Shown here piece by piece: positions 43,277 through 55,299 of a stretch of DNA of 64,000 nucleotides (within the stretch, counting starts at the first letter, position 1; each line of letters begins with the position of its first letter). The notes below the pieces were generated by a model. That model did no database searches. It was not told where the DNA came from and saw only the letters and a program-made list of their open reading frames with translations. The stretch is from NCBI GenBank assembly GCA_016800925.1, contig JABCPU010000062.1, positions 62,001 to 126,000 of the forward strand. The letters are read 5' to 3'. Made by a program: the position numbers and the translations under genes. This stretch comes from Suillus spraguei. Taxonomy: Eukaryota; Basidiomycota; Agaricomycetes; Boletales; Suillaceae.

Positions 43277-46200
43277 ATGTCATCCGCAAATTTCCTCCCA
43301 CATTTATCTCCTCCTGACGTGCAACAAGCAGCTCAAGTACGTACTTCAAATCTGTACTTTTTCGGGGAGATTTCTTACGACACTTTCACAGTTGATACAG
43401 CAAGCATACTCCAGTACACATGCTCAGGTAGATCAACGGCGAATTCAGCAAGAGCTGGTCGAGATTCAAAGACGGCCTGAGGCATGGGGGTTGATCATAC
43501 CTTTCCTCGAACATCCAGACCCAAATGTCCAATTCTTTGGCGCGCATACTGCGCAGGTTAAGATCATGCGCGATTGGTAAGTGCTCTGCCCTCTCCTCCT
43601 TTCAATGGTAGCGATCAACTGCTATTGCTGCAGGGATTCATTTCCTGAAGAAAACGCCGAACATCTACGAGACTTACTACTCAAGCTCACCTCGCATTCG
43701 ATATTGACCGGCAAGGGCAAGGTAGTATGCCGCAAGCTCTTTGTCGCAGTAAGTGCAAGCTCTAGATTCAAGTCTATCTAGTAATCATTGACAGATCACA
43801 TCACTTGCGCTCCGCATTGCGCCGGGCTCCCCCTCAAGGTGGCCAGACTGGATAGTATCGGCAGTCAATTCTCTCTCTTCCTCTGGCATGCCTCCAGAAC
43901 AACTCCTTGCCTTCCTTACTATAGTCGCTGAAGAGGTCGAAACGGCCGACCTTCTAGGGTCCAGTAAGTGAGTGCGACGGCCAGAATCACCCTGCATCAT
44001 CACCAATTTCGTTTCAGGATGCAAATGCACCAGTCTCTTCTGGACGCTTCTCCGATGGTCATCCAAGCTGTAATAACATCTATCACTCGACCGACTCTCA
44101 TATTGTCTGAACTACAATCCGCACTCAAGTGCTTCCAAGCATGGATATACATATTACGAGCCAAGTAATGTTCTCTTATATATTGCTCAAATTTCAACTT
44201 ACCGCGTTACAAGTGACATCACACCCATTATTCCACTACTGATCACAATAATGACGCCTGCACCAGACTCCGGATTCAACGAATCAACTTTCTCAGCGGC
44301 TTCTGATGTTTTACAGGAGATCATGACGAGGTCTTCGTTGGCTGGAGGTGCGGGTACAGGTACCTTGACGGAGCCGCTTCTGGCTTGGCTTGATGGCTAT
44401 GGAGATCGTGGTGAGCCTCGGTGGTTGCAAATGTTCATTTGATGATTGCTCACTGTTATCTACAAATCCAGCCGGTTCAGTTGATGGTGTGTCTCATTCA
44501 CTTTGCAAATTACTGGTTGCCTTGGGAGACCACTCTACCATGTATTTCGCCTCCAACATCACATCGTTAAAACCCATACCCGGAACACCCTACCGGCGCG
44601 CCTACTTTGTGCAGAAGTTCTTGCACCTCCTTTTGAAATATACTGGACTTCCGGGTTATTACGGTGTCGACGAAGAGGCGAGCGAGATGACTCTTGGCTT
44701 TTGGTACCTCTTTCAGGAGTCGTTGTGGAGTGTAGAGTACGAAGATCAAGATGAGGATGAAGACGGCATACCTTCGCTTCTCAATGTCAAGGAAAAGGAA
44801 CAATGGGCCATTGTGAATGCGGTGTATGTTCAGCTTGTGGAGATACTGAGAAGGAAAGTGACGTGGCCAGATCAGCGTACTCTCAGTTACTGGGCAAAAG
44901 GTAATAGATTTATATCCCATCTACTTGTCTTCTGCTGAAACGAACTGCTTTGTAGATGAAGTCGACAGGTTTCAAGTGTGAGCGAGAGCAATGTTCATCA
45001 ATTCGCATGGCATTGACAAATTCCAGATATCGGAGGGATGTCGGCGATACCCTGATCAATGCGTGAATAAGATGATCGACATGCTTGTGTTTTATGTTGA
45101 TTCATCCTCAGATATTACATACTGCGAAATGACATGCTGGGGTACTTCCTTGAGGACATGCAAAAGCGCTTTGCACAACCGAATGGATCACAAGGATGGG
45201 AGGTAGGCGCTTCTTTCGGTCTATATGATGCTCATTTAATGCATACTACAAGGAAATTGAAGCCACGTTGCACTGTATCATGTCAATTCAAGAAGCGGTA
45301 CCGCTGGAAGATAACCACTTTCTCGCTCGGCTGTTTGGACCTGATGTGCTGGGTCGTTTGCCAACTTCAGGTCAGGATCGAATACGTAGGACCATGCTTG
45401 GCTTGATTGGTAGGAGTATTGACACGGCTTTTGACTGTCTTCCTAATCTTCAGTGTCCAGCGGCATACTCAACATGGTTCACAATCCAGCCCAAAATACC
45501 AATATCCACATCAACTCCGTCTCTTCTGATGAACGCCATTTCTTATGTCGTCGCTGCTCTACCAGAGCCTGCATTGTGCCTGCCGGCTGCAAATGCCCTT
45601 CGTGATCTGTGCGATGCTAACCGCGGTGCGCTTGCGCCTCATATTGGAGCGTTTGCGGAGCTGCATGCTGGATTGAGTGACATCCCGGTGCGTGAAATTC
45701 ATGCATGACTGTATCTTCACTAACATGTAAACATGCCCAGGATACGGAAAAGAGCAAGGTTCTTCAATCAATCGCAAGTGTAATACAAGCATTACCTCCT
45801 GAAGAGGAAATTCCACCTATTCAGGCAATTGTTAGCCCAGTAATCGAAAAACTGGCACAAGCACTGCATATTTCTTCTCAGGTTCGTATCGAGCTAGACA
45901 CTGTTTCCTCGATTGAGTTGTTTTGCCTTCTGCAGCTTGTGGACGAAACTCGTATCATCATCATTTCCCAGCTTCAGACATTATCGGGGGTAGCCAAAGG
46001 TCTTACACGCACGCAAGACTCGTTGCTTATCCTTGACGAATCGCCCGAAGAGAGAGCCGAGGCTGAGCGCCTACAACGAGCACGTGACGACTACACGATG
46101 GTGAAAGTTCGTGAAGATCTGTTCAACACGATAAGAAATGTAACAACATGCTGGTCCACGGATGCTGGTGTCTCAGATGTATGTTTCAGTGTATTTCTAC

Positions 46201-47333
46201 GCATTATTCGACTGACACTGAACAAGGCATTGAGTGACTTTTTCCGTTCGATAACTTCCTTGCCTTCGGATATCACCCTGCTTTCACTTCCTGCAGCTCC
46301 GATTTTTGAAATCATATGTCTTGCATGCCAGAGGCAACTGACGGCTGTATGGCTGTCTTTAGCAACTATGCTTGTCATACAGCTTGATCCGCCAATATTG
46401 TTTTCAACTTCGACGCTTAAATCCACACCGAGTCCTGAGGCACTGGGGGTGATCTCGACTCTGCTGCCAGTATTGCTTGAAGCATCGCTTGGAGTACTGG
46501 GACAGCCTGGGGCGATGGAAGCTGTGGGTGTGCCTTGCGTCCTTGTTTGAACAAGAGTCCTGATAATTTATTGTTTTAGAATCCTGACATCGTGCAGGCA
46601 TTCTTCGGATGCATGGATACCGTGAGTACCGGATGTAGAATTAGAGACCCAATGCAAGGCTAATTGAAAACAATCAGACTGCAAAGCATTTCCTTGTGGG
46701 GTTTTATCGGCTACCACCCGGCGCCCTCGACGCGTTGATGCAGTGCGCTGTGACTTCATTGTCGCTACAAGAACGATATTCCCTTGTTGCAACATGCACT
46801 TTTCTGGTAGTTGAGATTTTGTGCTGATATTACCATTTCTCACTTGTTGATGTCAGGAAACGCTCATAAGGCGCACAGCCAGTAGTGATGAACTAGGGGA
46901 TGCAAGTTCTATGCTAATCCAAGGGCATGGTCGGTCGATCCTACGAGCCATTTTGTGTGGCTTCGCAGGTGTGGCGCCAAGATCCGCGACGCAGAATTTG
47001 ATCGAGCTGCTATCCGTAATAGCATCCAAGTTCCCCGCAGAGACAAGAACGTGGATGAATGATATCTTGTTTGCGGTATGCATTGATTGTTGCTCTCTGA
47101 GGAAGTCTGACATGGGTACAGGATGACTTTGTGCAGTCAAAGGCAAACCCGGAGGCGAAGCGAATTTTCGTAAAAGCTATCATTGGGTTTGTCATGCTGG
47201 TCATATAGAGCTTCCTGTACTGATTACGAGTAGATCTCGATCGCCGAAGAAAACGAGGGAAGCAGCACAGCAGTTTACACTTGTTGCTCGAGGCCTGGAA
47301 GGTACTAGCTTTGGATATGCTTCTGTTATTTGA
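43277..47333 (+). CDS. Importin-13/Kap122-type karyopherin
   Basis: Nineteen exons joined in phase give 1041 aa: 43277-43336, 43392-43576, 43634-43748, 43795-43967, 44018-44164, 44214-44410, 44472-44900, 44956-44977, 45027-45062, 45112-45202, 45253-45409, 45461-45687, 45741-45881, 45936-46523, 46580-46621, 46678-46806, 46857-47075, 47122-47186 and 47231-47333. The N-terminal importin-beta-like region has FLEHPDPNVQFFGAHTAQVK. The middle matches importin-13 hallmarks (TGLPGYYGVDEEASEMTLGF, FQVYRRDVGDTLINAYY). The C-terminus FTLVARGLEGTSFGYASV is highly characteristic. It acts at the nuclear pore as a Ran-dependent transport receptor for protein cargo. ATG 43265, in frame, is an alternative start. 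No disruption was found. Confidence 0.88.
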
Positions 47334-47937
47334 TTAGTTTTCTACTGGTCATTACGTCGAAGAACTGGCGCTCATGAATCATCGGAGATGTCGGTCATAC
47401 TGTCAGTGTGTGCCTAGTATCACGGTAACCGTTGGGCGTGGAAGGGCCGAGGTGAGTGCGGCGGCCACAACTGCCAGTGTACTGCAAGGGACCTTACCTC
47501 GTGGTTACTCTGGCGAAGCTCTCACAGCATGAAGCGTAATGGTTGGAGGGCACTCCCATACTATGATCGTGCGACGGCCTCCGACGGCAATTAAGTTGAA
47601 GGAAGATGGTTCGTCGGCGTGTCGGTGATGTTAAATGCTGTTGAAGGACCTAGTACTATATGTGTCTGAAACCTGTGATTCTCAGGGTTGGTCCGGACCA
47701 GAACACTCGGCGGAAGAGCGGCTTGTTGAGTGAAGAACGACGGCAATCGCTATCAAAAGCGGTAAGTGATTCGGCCGTAGCGGGAATAGTTTTACAAATA
47801 GATATTGCTGTGATTGGCTGTCAAGCTCCTATGAATCACAAGCATAAATTGGCAACTTTCGGAGCGCGAATTGCCGAGCTCACGCTTTTCTTCAAACTTG
47901 CTTGTCCGCACACAGTTGCTCGTCGGTCTTTTCGACG
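47334..47937 (+). promoter_or_regulatory. Intergenic region, terminator of karyopherin and promoter of aconitase
   Basis: About 600 bp without a supported gene. It should contain the 3' end of the karyopherin transcript and the aconitase promoter and 5' UTR. The part just before the aconitase ATG is C/T-rich. No specific element assigned. Confidence 0.4.
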
Positions 47938-50904
47938 ATGCCTATCCTCTCTTCCTCAACGCGCGATGCGGTACGCTCGCTGCAGCGGCTGGCCGCAGGG
48001 ATGGCCACTGCCGCCCCAAGAATTGGTGATACCAAAGTCCCAATGTCGCTCCTGGAGAAGGGCGCATACATAAACTATCAGCGTATTGAGGACAACCTCG
48101 CCATCGTCCGTGACAGGTGATAATGACCATTTAATCGATTCATAATCTGGCTGCTAATGACTATCTGGTTCGCAGGCTTCAGCGGCCACTTACTTTGTCG
48201 GAAAAGATAGTGTACGGACATTTGGATGATCCTCATAACCAGGACATTGTCCGAGGCACAAGCTACCTTAAGCTCCGCCCTGACGTATGTCTAACGTTTA
48301 TCTTGTGCTCGGGATAATCGCTGAATTCTTCTGTCCTTATCGTTAGCGCGTGGCTTGTCAGGATGCTACTGCCCAGGTCCGCTCATAACGTCACTAGTAT
48401 ATCTCCCCGCTGACGTAATCATAGATGGCTCTGTTACAATTCATGTCCGCAAACATGGACACAGCAGCTGTTCCAACTACGGTTCACTGTGACCACTTGA
48501 TTGAAGCTCAAGTCGGTGGTGTGAAGGATTTGGCACGTGCTGTCGATCTCAATAAGGAGGTGTACGATTTCTTGGCTACGGCAACAGCGAAAGTCGGTTG
48601 TTTGTAACTTTGGGTCTTTTGTATTTGCTCATTGGTTTGCAGTATGGCCTTGGATTCTGGAAGCCAGGCTCTGGTATCATTCATCAAATTATTTTGGAAA
48701 ACTACGCATTCCCTGGTGGACTCATGATTGGTACCGATTCTCACACACCTAATGCGGGTGGTTTGGGTATGGTTGCTTGTGGTGTTGGAGGCGCCGATGC
48801 TGTTGACGTCATGGCGGATATTCCTTGGGAATTGAAGTGCCCTAATGTTATTGGCGTAAAGCTTACTGGCAAGATTGCAGGCTGGACTACGCCCAAGGGT
48901 GCGTGTGTTCTCGAATTGATTCTTCTTGCATCGTTAACTGCTCGTAGACGTCATCCTAAAGGTCGCTGGCATTCTTACTGTCAAGGGTGGAACTGGTGCT
49001 ATCGTTGAATACTACGGCTCTGGTGTCGAGTCACTGTCCTGCACGGGTATGGCCACTATCTGTAACATGGGTGCGGAAATTGGTGCAACTACCTCGCTTT
49101 TCCCCTTCAACCGTCGTATGGTTGACTACCTCAACGCTACTAAGCGTTCCGAGATTGCTCAATACGCTCAGCGCTTCTCACACAACCTTAAGGCTGATGA
49201 GGCCTCCGAGTACGACCAGGTTATCGAGATTGTTTGTAATGTCGTTAATCTCCTCGTCGTCCGGACTGATGTTTTATGCCCAGAACCTCTCAGAGCTCGA
49301 GCCTCACATTAACGGTCCCTTCACTCCTGATCTTGCTACTCCGCTCTCAAAGTTTGCAGAGGAGGTCAAGAAGAACAACTGGCCCCAGGAACTCAAGGTT
49401 GCTCTCATCGGTTCTTGCACTAACTCTTCATATGAGGACATGTCACGCTCTGCTTCCATTGCCCGTGAAGCTGCCGAACATGGTCTTGATGTCAAGAGCA
49501 AGTTCACAATCACCCCTGGTTCTGAGCAAGTTCGTGCTACCATTGAGCGTGACGGTCAAATCGGTGCTTTCGAAAAGGTCGGCGGTCTCGTGCTGGCTAA
49601 TGCATGCGGTCCTTGCATCGGTCAATGGGATAGGCAAGACGTTAAGAAGGGCGAGGTCAACTCAAGTGCGTTTTTGTGTTATCGTATTACATTTTCCAAC
49701 CGGTGATTTTTAGTTATCACCTCCTACAACCGTAACTTTACCGGCCGTAACGATGCTAACCCCGCTACCCACGCTTTCGTCGCCTCTCCGGACATTGTGA
49801 CCGCAATGGCCTTCGCTGGTGACCTCACTTTCAACCCGGTTTCGGACACCCTCATTGGTTCTGATGGCAAGCCCTTCAAGTTCTCAGACCCTACTGGCAA
49901 CGAACTTCCTCCTCGTGGTTATGACCCCGGCCAGAACACCTTCCAGCCTCCTCCTGCAGACCGTGCTAGTGTTGCAGTTGCAGTTGACGATAAGAGCGAC
50001 CGTCTTCAACTTCTCCAACCCTTCACGCCTTGGGATGGCAAGACCCCGACTGACCTCCCCGTTCTGATCAAGGTGAAGGGCAAGTGCAGTAAGTGAAGCT
50101 CAATTTTGGGTCCTCGCACTGCGTCTCATTTACGTGTCTAGCCACTGACCACATATCTGCTGGTGGTCCCTGGCTTAAGTACCGCGGTCCACCTTGAGAA
50201 CATTTCGCGTAAGGCATCTTATCCGATAATTCTCTAGACTTCCATCTAACCCTAGGATAGAAAACTGTTTAATCGGTGCAATCAACGCTGAGAACGGCGA
50301 GGCAAACAAGATCAAGAACCAGCTCACCGGCGAATATGGTCCAGTTCCCCAGACTGCTGCTTACTACCGCGACAAGGGTATCAAGTGGGTCGTTGTTGGT
50401 GACTCTAACTATGGTGAAGGTTCATCTCGCGAGCACGCTGCCCTTGAGCCCCGCTACCTTGGTGGTCTTGCCATCATTACCCGGTCTTTTGCTCGTATCC
50501 ACGAGACGAACTTGAAGAAGCAGGGCATGCTTGCTCTTACTTTCGCCAACCCTGAGGACTACGACAAGGTTCAGCCCAGCGACAAGGTTGACATCGTGGG
50601 CCTGGACACTTTCGCCCCTGGAAAGAACTTGACTCTTGTTGCCAAGCATGCAGATGGTAGCAAGGATGTAAGTTCCTGGATCCTGTAATAGCTTTTTGTG
50701 GCGCTAATGTGGTAATCTTGCAGGAAATTCCTCTTGCTCACTCCTTCAATGAGGGTCAAATCGAGTGGTTCAAAGCAGGTTCTGCTCTCAACCTGGTGCG
50801 TTCAATTCATGTGACATTTACACCTTCTGACGTTGTCGTTATAGATGGCTGCCAAGGCAAGTGATATAGACCGAAGGAACATGTGCCATGTCCAGACACA
50901 ATAG
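47938..50904 (+). CDS. ACO1: Aconitate hydratase, mitochondrial (one apparent 1-nt frameshift)
   Basis: Twelve exons: 47938-48116, 48176-48284, 48347-48376, 48425-48592, 48643-48898, 48948-49231, 49284-49665, 49714-50088, 50142-50208, 50261-50667, 50724-50795 and 50845-50904. It converts citrate to isocitrate via cis-aconitate in the TCA cycle. The N-terminus ([21 protein letters not shown]) is basic and Ser-rich, like a matrix targeting peptide. The three [4Fe-4S] cysteines lie in SCTNSSYED and [11 protein letters not shown]. The swivel domain has [19 protein letters not shown] and [12 protein letters not shown]. In exon 9, LKYRG should continue HLENIS, but an extra C at 50189/50190 shifts the frame to a TGA eight bases on. 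Without it the product is 795 aa. The last, short exon is less certain. Confidence 0.9.
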
Positions 50905-51059
50905 ACCTCATGTTCAAGTTATCACTTTTCTCGTTTCCCAATACTTATTTACTTCGTTATATATATATCACGGTCTCGACAACTTGTTTATACATCTTTT
51001 GTAATAACACTGGACGACAAATTCTAAATCATTTCCATCCTCTTGGGTATCGATAAAGG

Positions 51060-53385
51060 CTATTCATCCAAAGGTTCGTACATCATCATTTTCCGTCTTC
51101 TTTCCAACAGGGCTTTCCTTGCCATACTCTCTCTCCCGGATAGATGACCAGACTGAGGTGGACGTAACAAGTCTGATCCAAAAGATATCATAGAAGATGC
51201 GGACGATGATTCATGCCGAATCGGTTTAGGCCTTGAACGTCTCCGCTGCCCACCCCTCTTTCGCGGACGACATTTGGATTGTTCAGAATGTATTGTATTC
51301 GTGCGCGACTTGGGAACGTCACTGGAAGAAAGCGCCTGGTGTGACTGTGTAAACCCATACCCGTAGTTCTTCATGTTCGCTGTGGCTGCAGCAGCAGACT
51401 CAGAGGTGTAAACGCTACTGGAGCTGGCGTGCGAGACACGGCTCTTATCCTTTGCTAGACCGATAGGAGCTGCGTTGTGTTTCAGTGGTATGCGGGACTC
51501 CTGTGTCCACGCGGGTGTCATGCCTGCGCGAAGTGTTACCTGGCTATCGTTGGAAGCCAGACTCGATTGTGATACGCCGGGGCAGGAAACTCGGTCTCGA
51601 GGATAGCCACCCAGTCCATGGAAGCGCAAACCATTTGAGGAGTCATCGTGCAGCTGAGACTTTGTAGAGTATGGCGGTGGATCGTGATTAGCGAGAGGTA
51701 CGTCGTATTCGGGATTTGGAATTTGCTGTAGCCAATGGTCTTTTGCAGACCCCAGCGGAATGTCGTTTTCCTCGTATGTGGATTGGCGTGATGCGCGGTT
51801 GCCAGCAACAGCGCTGAAGGCGGTCATGAAGTTGGACTTGAGGGCGGAGGCCCAACCCTCCGGGGGTGGGTGTTCGTTTACTATTCGGTCGTGGGGTTCA
51901 GCCTCGTCAGGGAGTGGTATGTTATGCCAGTCCCCGGGGCCGATGCCTGGTGTATGTTCCATCACTGGTCGTAAACTCTCTCTGGGCGTGCGCTGAGCAT
52001 GGCCCGGCGAGGGGAGAAATTGGGGTAGACCATCTCCTTCCGGCGGGAGGAAACTTTGCGTGGGATACTGGACAGCGCTCCGCGGTGGACCCAACTCGGC
52101 TACCCTTGTGCTGTGAAACATCGGCCACCGTGGCTTGACTCATCACCAGACGTCATATCGCCAGGGGCAATATTTGCTACCTGCAGCCGACCTAGCGTGC
52201 GCGGCTCTCTTGTACGCTGAATGCGCTTGCGCAATTCGCAAATGCAGGTCGTCGTTGCTCCATAGGCGGGTAGACATCGCCAGCCACCGTTCTTGAGGGA
52301 TTGTACCCTGGTGCCCGATCATAGGTTTTGTAGAAATTCGCAGCCGTCGGTGTGTTTACGGGACTGGAAAAAGGATCGCCCGTATTTCTCCGGACGAGAG
52401 ATGCAGGGAGGTAGAACTCAGACTCCTCGTGCGGGGTGTGCACCTGCAGGCTGGGTTTGGGGCCGTCCCGAGTATATCCCTTGCTGTCCAAAGTTCGTCG
52501 TCGTCTCGCGTCTTCCGTGCTGATGCCGCGCGAACGCATCCACCATGCCAAGAATGTCAGACAACAAGCAACGACACAGACAGTGCCCAGGATGATCGCA
52601 ACGTAGAACGGGCCGAGAGCTCTGTTTTGGACGTATGCATGGAAGCGGGAGAGACCAGTGTTGTTGGATTACTGGATGTGCTGGTACTTCTTGAGGTGTT
52701 GGAGGGAGTGCTAACGGTGGTGCGTGTCTGTGATGAAACCGAGGAACTTGGAGTCGCGCTGCTGAGCAATGAGGATATTGTGTCAGTTGCAGTAGCAGAG
52801 GTCATTGCCAAGGCAGGAACAGTAGTGATCAACGTCTGAGACTGTGTAAACTGGCCTCCTGTCTGCATTCCGGTTGCACTGATAGGGTCAGGAGTGATCT
52901 GAGTGGTCGGCAGTGGCATATATTCCGGCCTGCGGCTGCCTTGGGGGTAGAATGAAGCATCTCCAGGTCCTGCTGGAAGATCTGGATTCACGATTGACGG
53001 TTGTCCGTTTTGTCCCAGAATCAAGTTAGAATCCGCTCTGCGATTACGGTTGTGGGGAGCAATGGCAAAGAACGGCATACGATATATGGGCATGGTAAGG
53101 TCGGGCGTCACGATATGCGCGCCTGGCGCTGAGCTACCAGAGCTTTGGCTAAAATTTGATGTAAAAATGAAAGGTACGTACCATACGTCTTAGTTCTTAA
53201 ATCATGAAATGCGATGGCTTGAAAATTGTAATCCAGACGGCCAGCCTGACAGCTTTCATCATTTTCGGGTCGGTGACCTGATGTCACGCAGTGAAAGTCG
53301 AGTCTGTGTCTGACAACCCTAAGTGTGGCAGAAAGGGTCCAAAGAAGACTACCACCGCAGCTACTAAAGGAAGAGAGACCCGCAT
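51060..53385 (-). CDS. Single-pass membrane protein with Ser/Thr-rich ectodomain
   Basis: The start chosen is ATG 53385, giving a signal-peptide-like MRVSLPLVAAVVVFFGPFLP. It is followed, after short introns (about 53325-53285 and 53190-53150), by an ectodomain with QAGRLDYNFQAIAFHD. A long Ser/Thr/Pro-rich mucin-like stretch (about 52930-52640) comes next, then one transmembrane helix (ALGPFYVAIILGTVCVVACC, about 52620-52560) and a cytosolic tail with basic and Ser-rich regions. The tail crosses an inferred intron (about 52226-52135) and ends MMMYEPLDE at 51060. This layout is common among fungal cell-surface sensors or adhesion-type proteins. No enzymatic domain was seen, and the function is unassigned. 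Introns near the N-terminus are the least certain. Its 3' end faces aconitase with about 155 bp between. Confidence 0.65.
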
Positions 53386-53586
53386 CATTATGTAACCTGC
53401 TCAGTGCAGTTCTGCGAGTATCTTCATTTACATAGTTCGTTTCTGTCATGCTTATACAATGTGCAAATTTATGCATTCACTTCATCGCTGTCTCGTTGAA
53501 TTCTTTCCTAGTTCACTCTCACATTCGGTGTATGTCATGTACTACTAGCATGATACATGCTTACTAATAACAAGGACACTTTACAA

Positions 53587-53859
53587 CATCAGGAAATTCA
53601 CACATTCCTTGACGTGCCCTTATGCGGACTTATTTACACTTAACTGCCTTGGTGAAATTGAATCTACTTGTCCAAAATTTCAATGTGAATGAATTCAGAA
53701 AAAAAAAGTTGAGATATATTAATATACATGTTTTATTGTATTTCGCACTCAAAAAATATAAGATATGCCAGGTGAATGATGTGAGAGAGAGCAAACAAGT
53801 TTTGAGATAAGTGAGTTAAGCTGATTAAGCATGTTAAGGAATGTGTGAATTTCCTGATG
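53587..53859. mobile_element. MITE-like unit with 31-bp terminal inverted repeats
   Basis: Left repeat 53587-53617 and right repeat 53829-53859 are inverted copies of each other at 29 of 31 positions (core CAGGAAATTCACACATTCCT). The 211 bp between are strongly AT-rich and non-coding. Size, terminal repeats and lack of ORF fit a MITE. Target duplication is unclear (AA on both sides). Superfamily not assigned. Confidence 0.65.
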
Positions 53860-54734
53860 AATAGGAATTCAGGCCTGTGTCTCGCAAATAGATACAGCGC
53901 GTCTCTTTGAATTCTCACTCTCGATGGACCTGTGTACATAGGCAGGTCGAAGTCGCCACAATATTAGTATACAAAGAGTCAAGAAACAGGAGGATGAGCA
54001 CAGCGAACGATGGCACAGAACCAAATAACACAGCATGACGCGGTGGACAGCGAGCTCTGGCGGCGTTTCGTATGTATATACCAATCCACCGCAATAAGCC
54101 ATTATAAGGTGGCGGAAATTGCTTAGGCCACATGTCCGTTATGATGCAAAGCTGATGGTCAAATAGCAAAATTCAGTTTCATGATCTGGCCGTCTGAAAT
54201 GACCTGGGGCTAGTCTGGGCTGATAGGCCATGGTGCATGTGGTGAGGCTGATACCGGATGATAAGACCTGAGCATACCTTATCTGAGCTTTGAACTTTTG
54301 GTGATGGAGCTCAGGGAAGAAATCCGAAGGTTAGATTCATTCACCACTAATGTTGTAATACTAATAGTAACACTCGCTGGCAGCTGCGGATCTCAGTAAG
54401 CACGGCAAGCAGATCAGCCGCAGACTGGCGTAGAACATATCATATGTGTACAGGACCATCGTGAATAGGGGTGTATAGTAAGAACAAACATTGGTCGGAC
54501 TTCAAAATAAGTCGCGGCAAGTAACCTATCGTTCACCATAGAAGAGCGCAATGATTGGGATCTTATTTGTTCAGCCTAATGTTCCATTGTCCTCATCATC
54601 CATGGAGGACACTAAGTTAGCATTCATTGAACATTGCGCAGCCTTCTCGCATGTGATAAACGTGTACCATCACCATCGTAGATTCCCTGGGATGCTGTAC
54701 CAGTGGCGGCTCTCCTCGAGGTATGAGGCCTTTA
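53860..54734. other. Intergenic, no supported gene
   Basis: Between the MITE-like unit and element 3. Short ORFs exist on both strands but none shows a recognisable domain or splice pattern. Element 3 is inserted at 54734 with CTTTA as target. Confidence 0.5.
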
Positions 54735-54948
54735 TGTAAGCCGACTGCTTACCACTTGCTTACATTATCACACGTCATGTGACACATCCCCTTATATTCT
54801 GCGATTCTTGTACTGTTCCTTTTAGACTCGGGTCTCCTACCTACCATCACGTACTCATTAGTACAACGCTCTAAGAATCCACAGTTTCGTCCTGTTACCT
54901 TTGTCCGATCTGCTTAGTGTTCCTTGTCATTTCCCGGACAGGGTTCCA
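54735..54948 (+). repeat. 5' LTR of element 3
   Basis: 214 bp, no difference from 60095-60308 by direct comparison. Followed by C and a run of T, then AACAGAAACGG. Confidence 0.93.
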
Positions 54949-55299
54949 CTTTTTTTTTAACAGAAACGGAACTTGTGTTGTTTATTTAAACGACTATCCC
55001 TCGAATCGCCGGGCTGCCCGCCCACTACCTGACCCGCCAAACTGTCTTCCGAAAGGAGAAAACCGTCTGTCCCCACCTCCTTGACTACGCGACAGCGTAC
55101 CAGGGACCAAAGACAACAATCTTCCATTGAACCATCCGTATCCTCCCAATCATCTGACAAGTCACCCATATCTCCCTTGATCCCAAACACCTCGAACGCC
55201 ACGCCTGACACGCGTATCGTACCCGCCAGAACGTATAGTGACTCCTCATCAGACTCTGACTCAAACGACGCGCATATAGTCCCCACCCGTCCCCGTACC

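Noticed and set aside
45421..45460. Acceptor at TCTTCAG (45453) for karyopherin exon 12
   Set aside because: It gives the wrong phase; the acceptor eight bases later (TGTCCAG) keeps the conserved YSTWF reading.
54948..54962. 5' LTR of element 3 ending at TTTTTTTTTAACA
   Set aside because: Ending both LTRs at GGGTTCCA makes them identical in length and yields a perfect CTTTA duplication.
55081..55299. Longer gag start of element 3 before the first ATG
   Set aside because: The frame is open but has no ATG, so ATG 55300 was chosen; an unusual start cannot be excluded.
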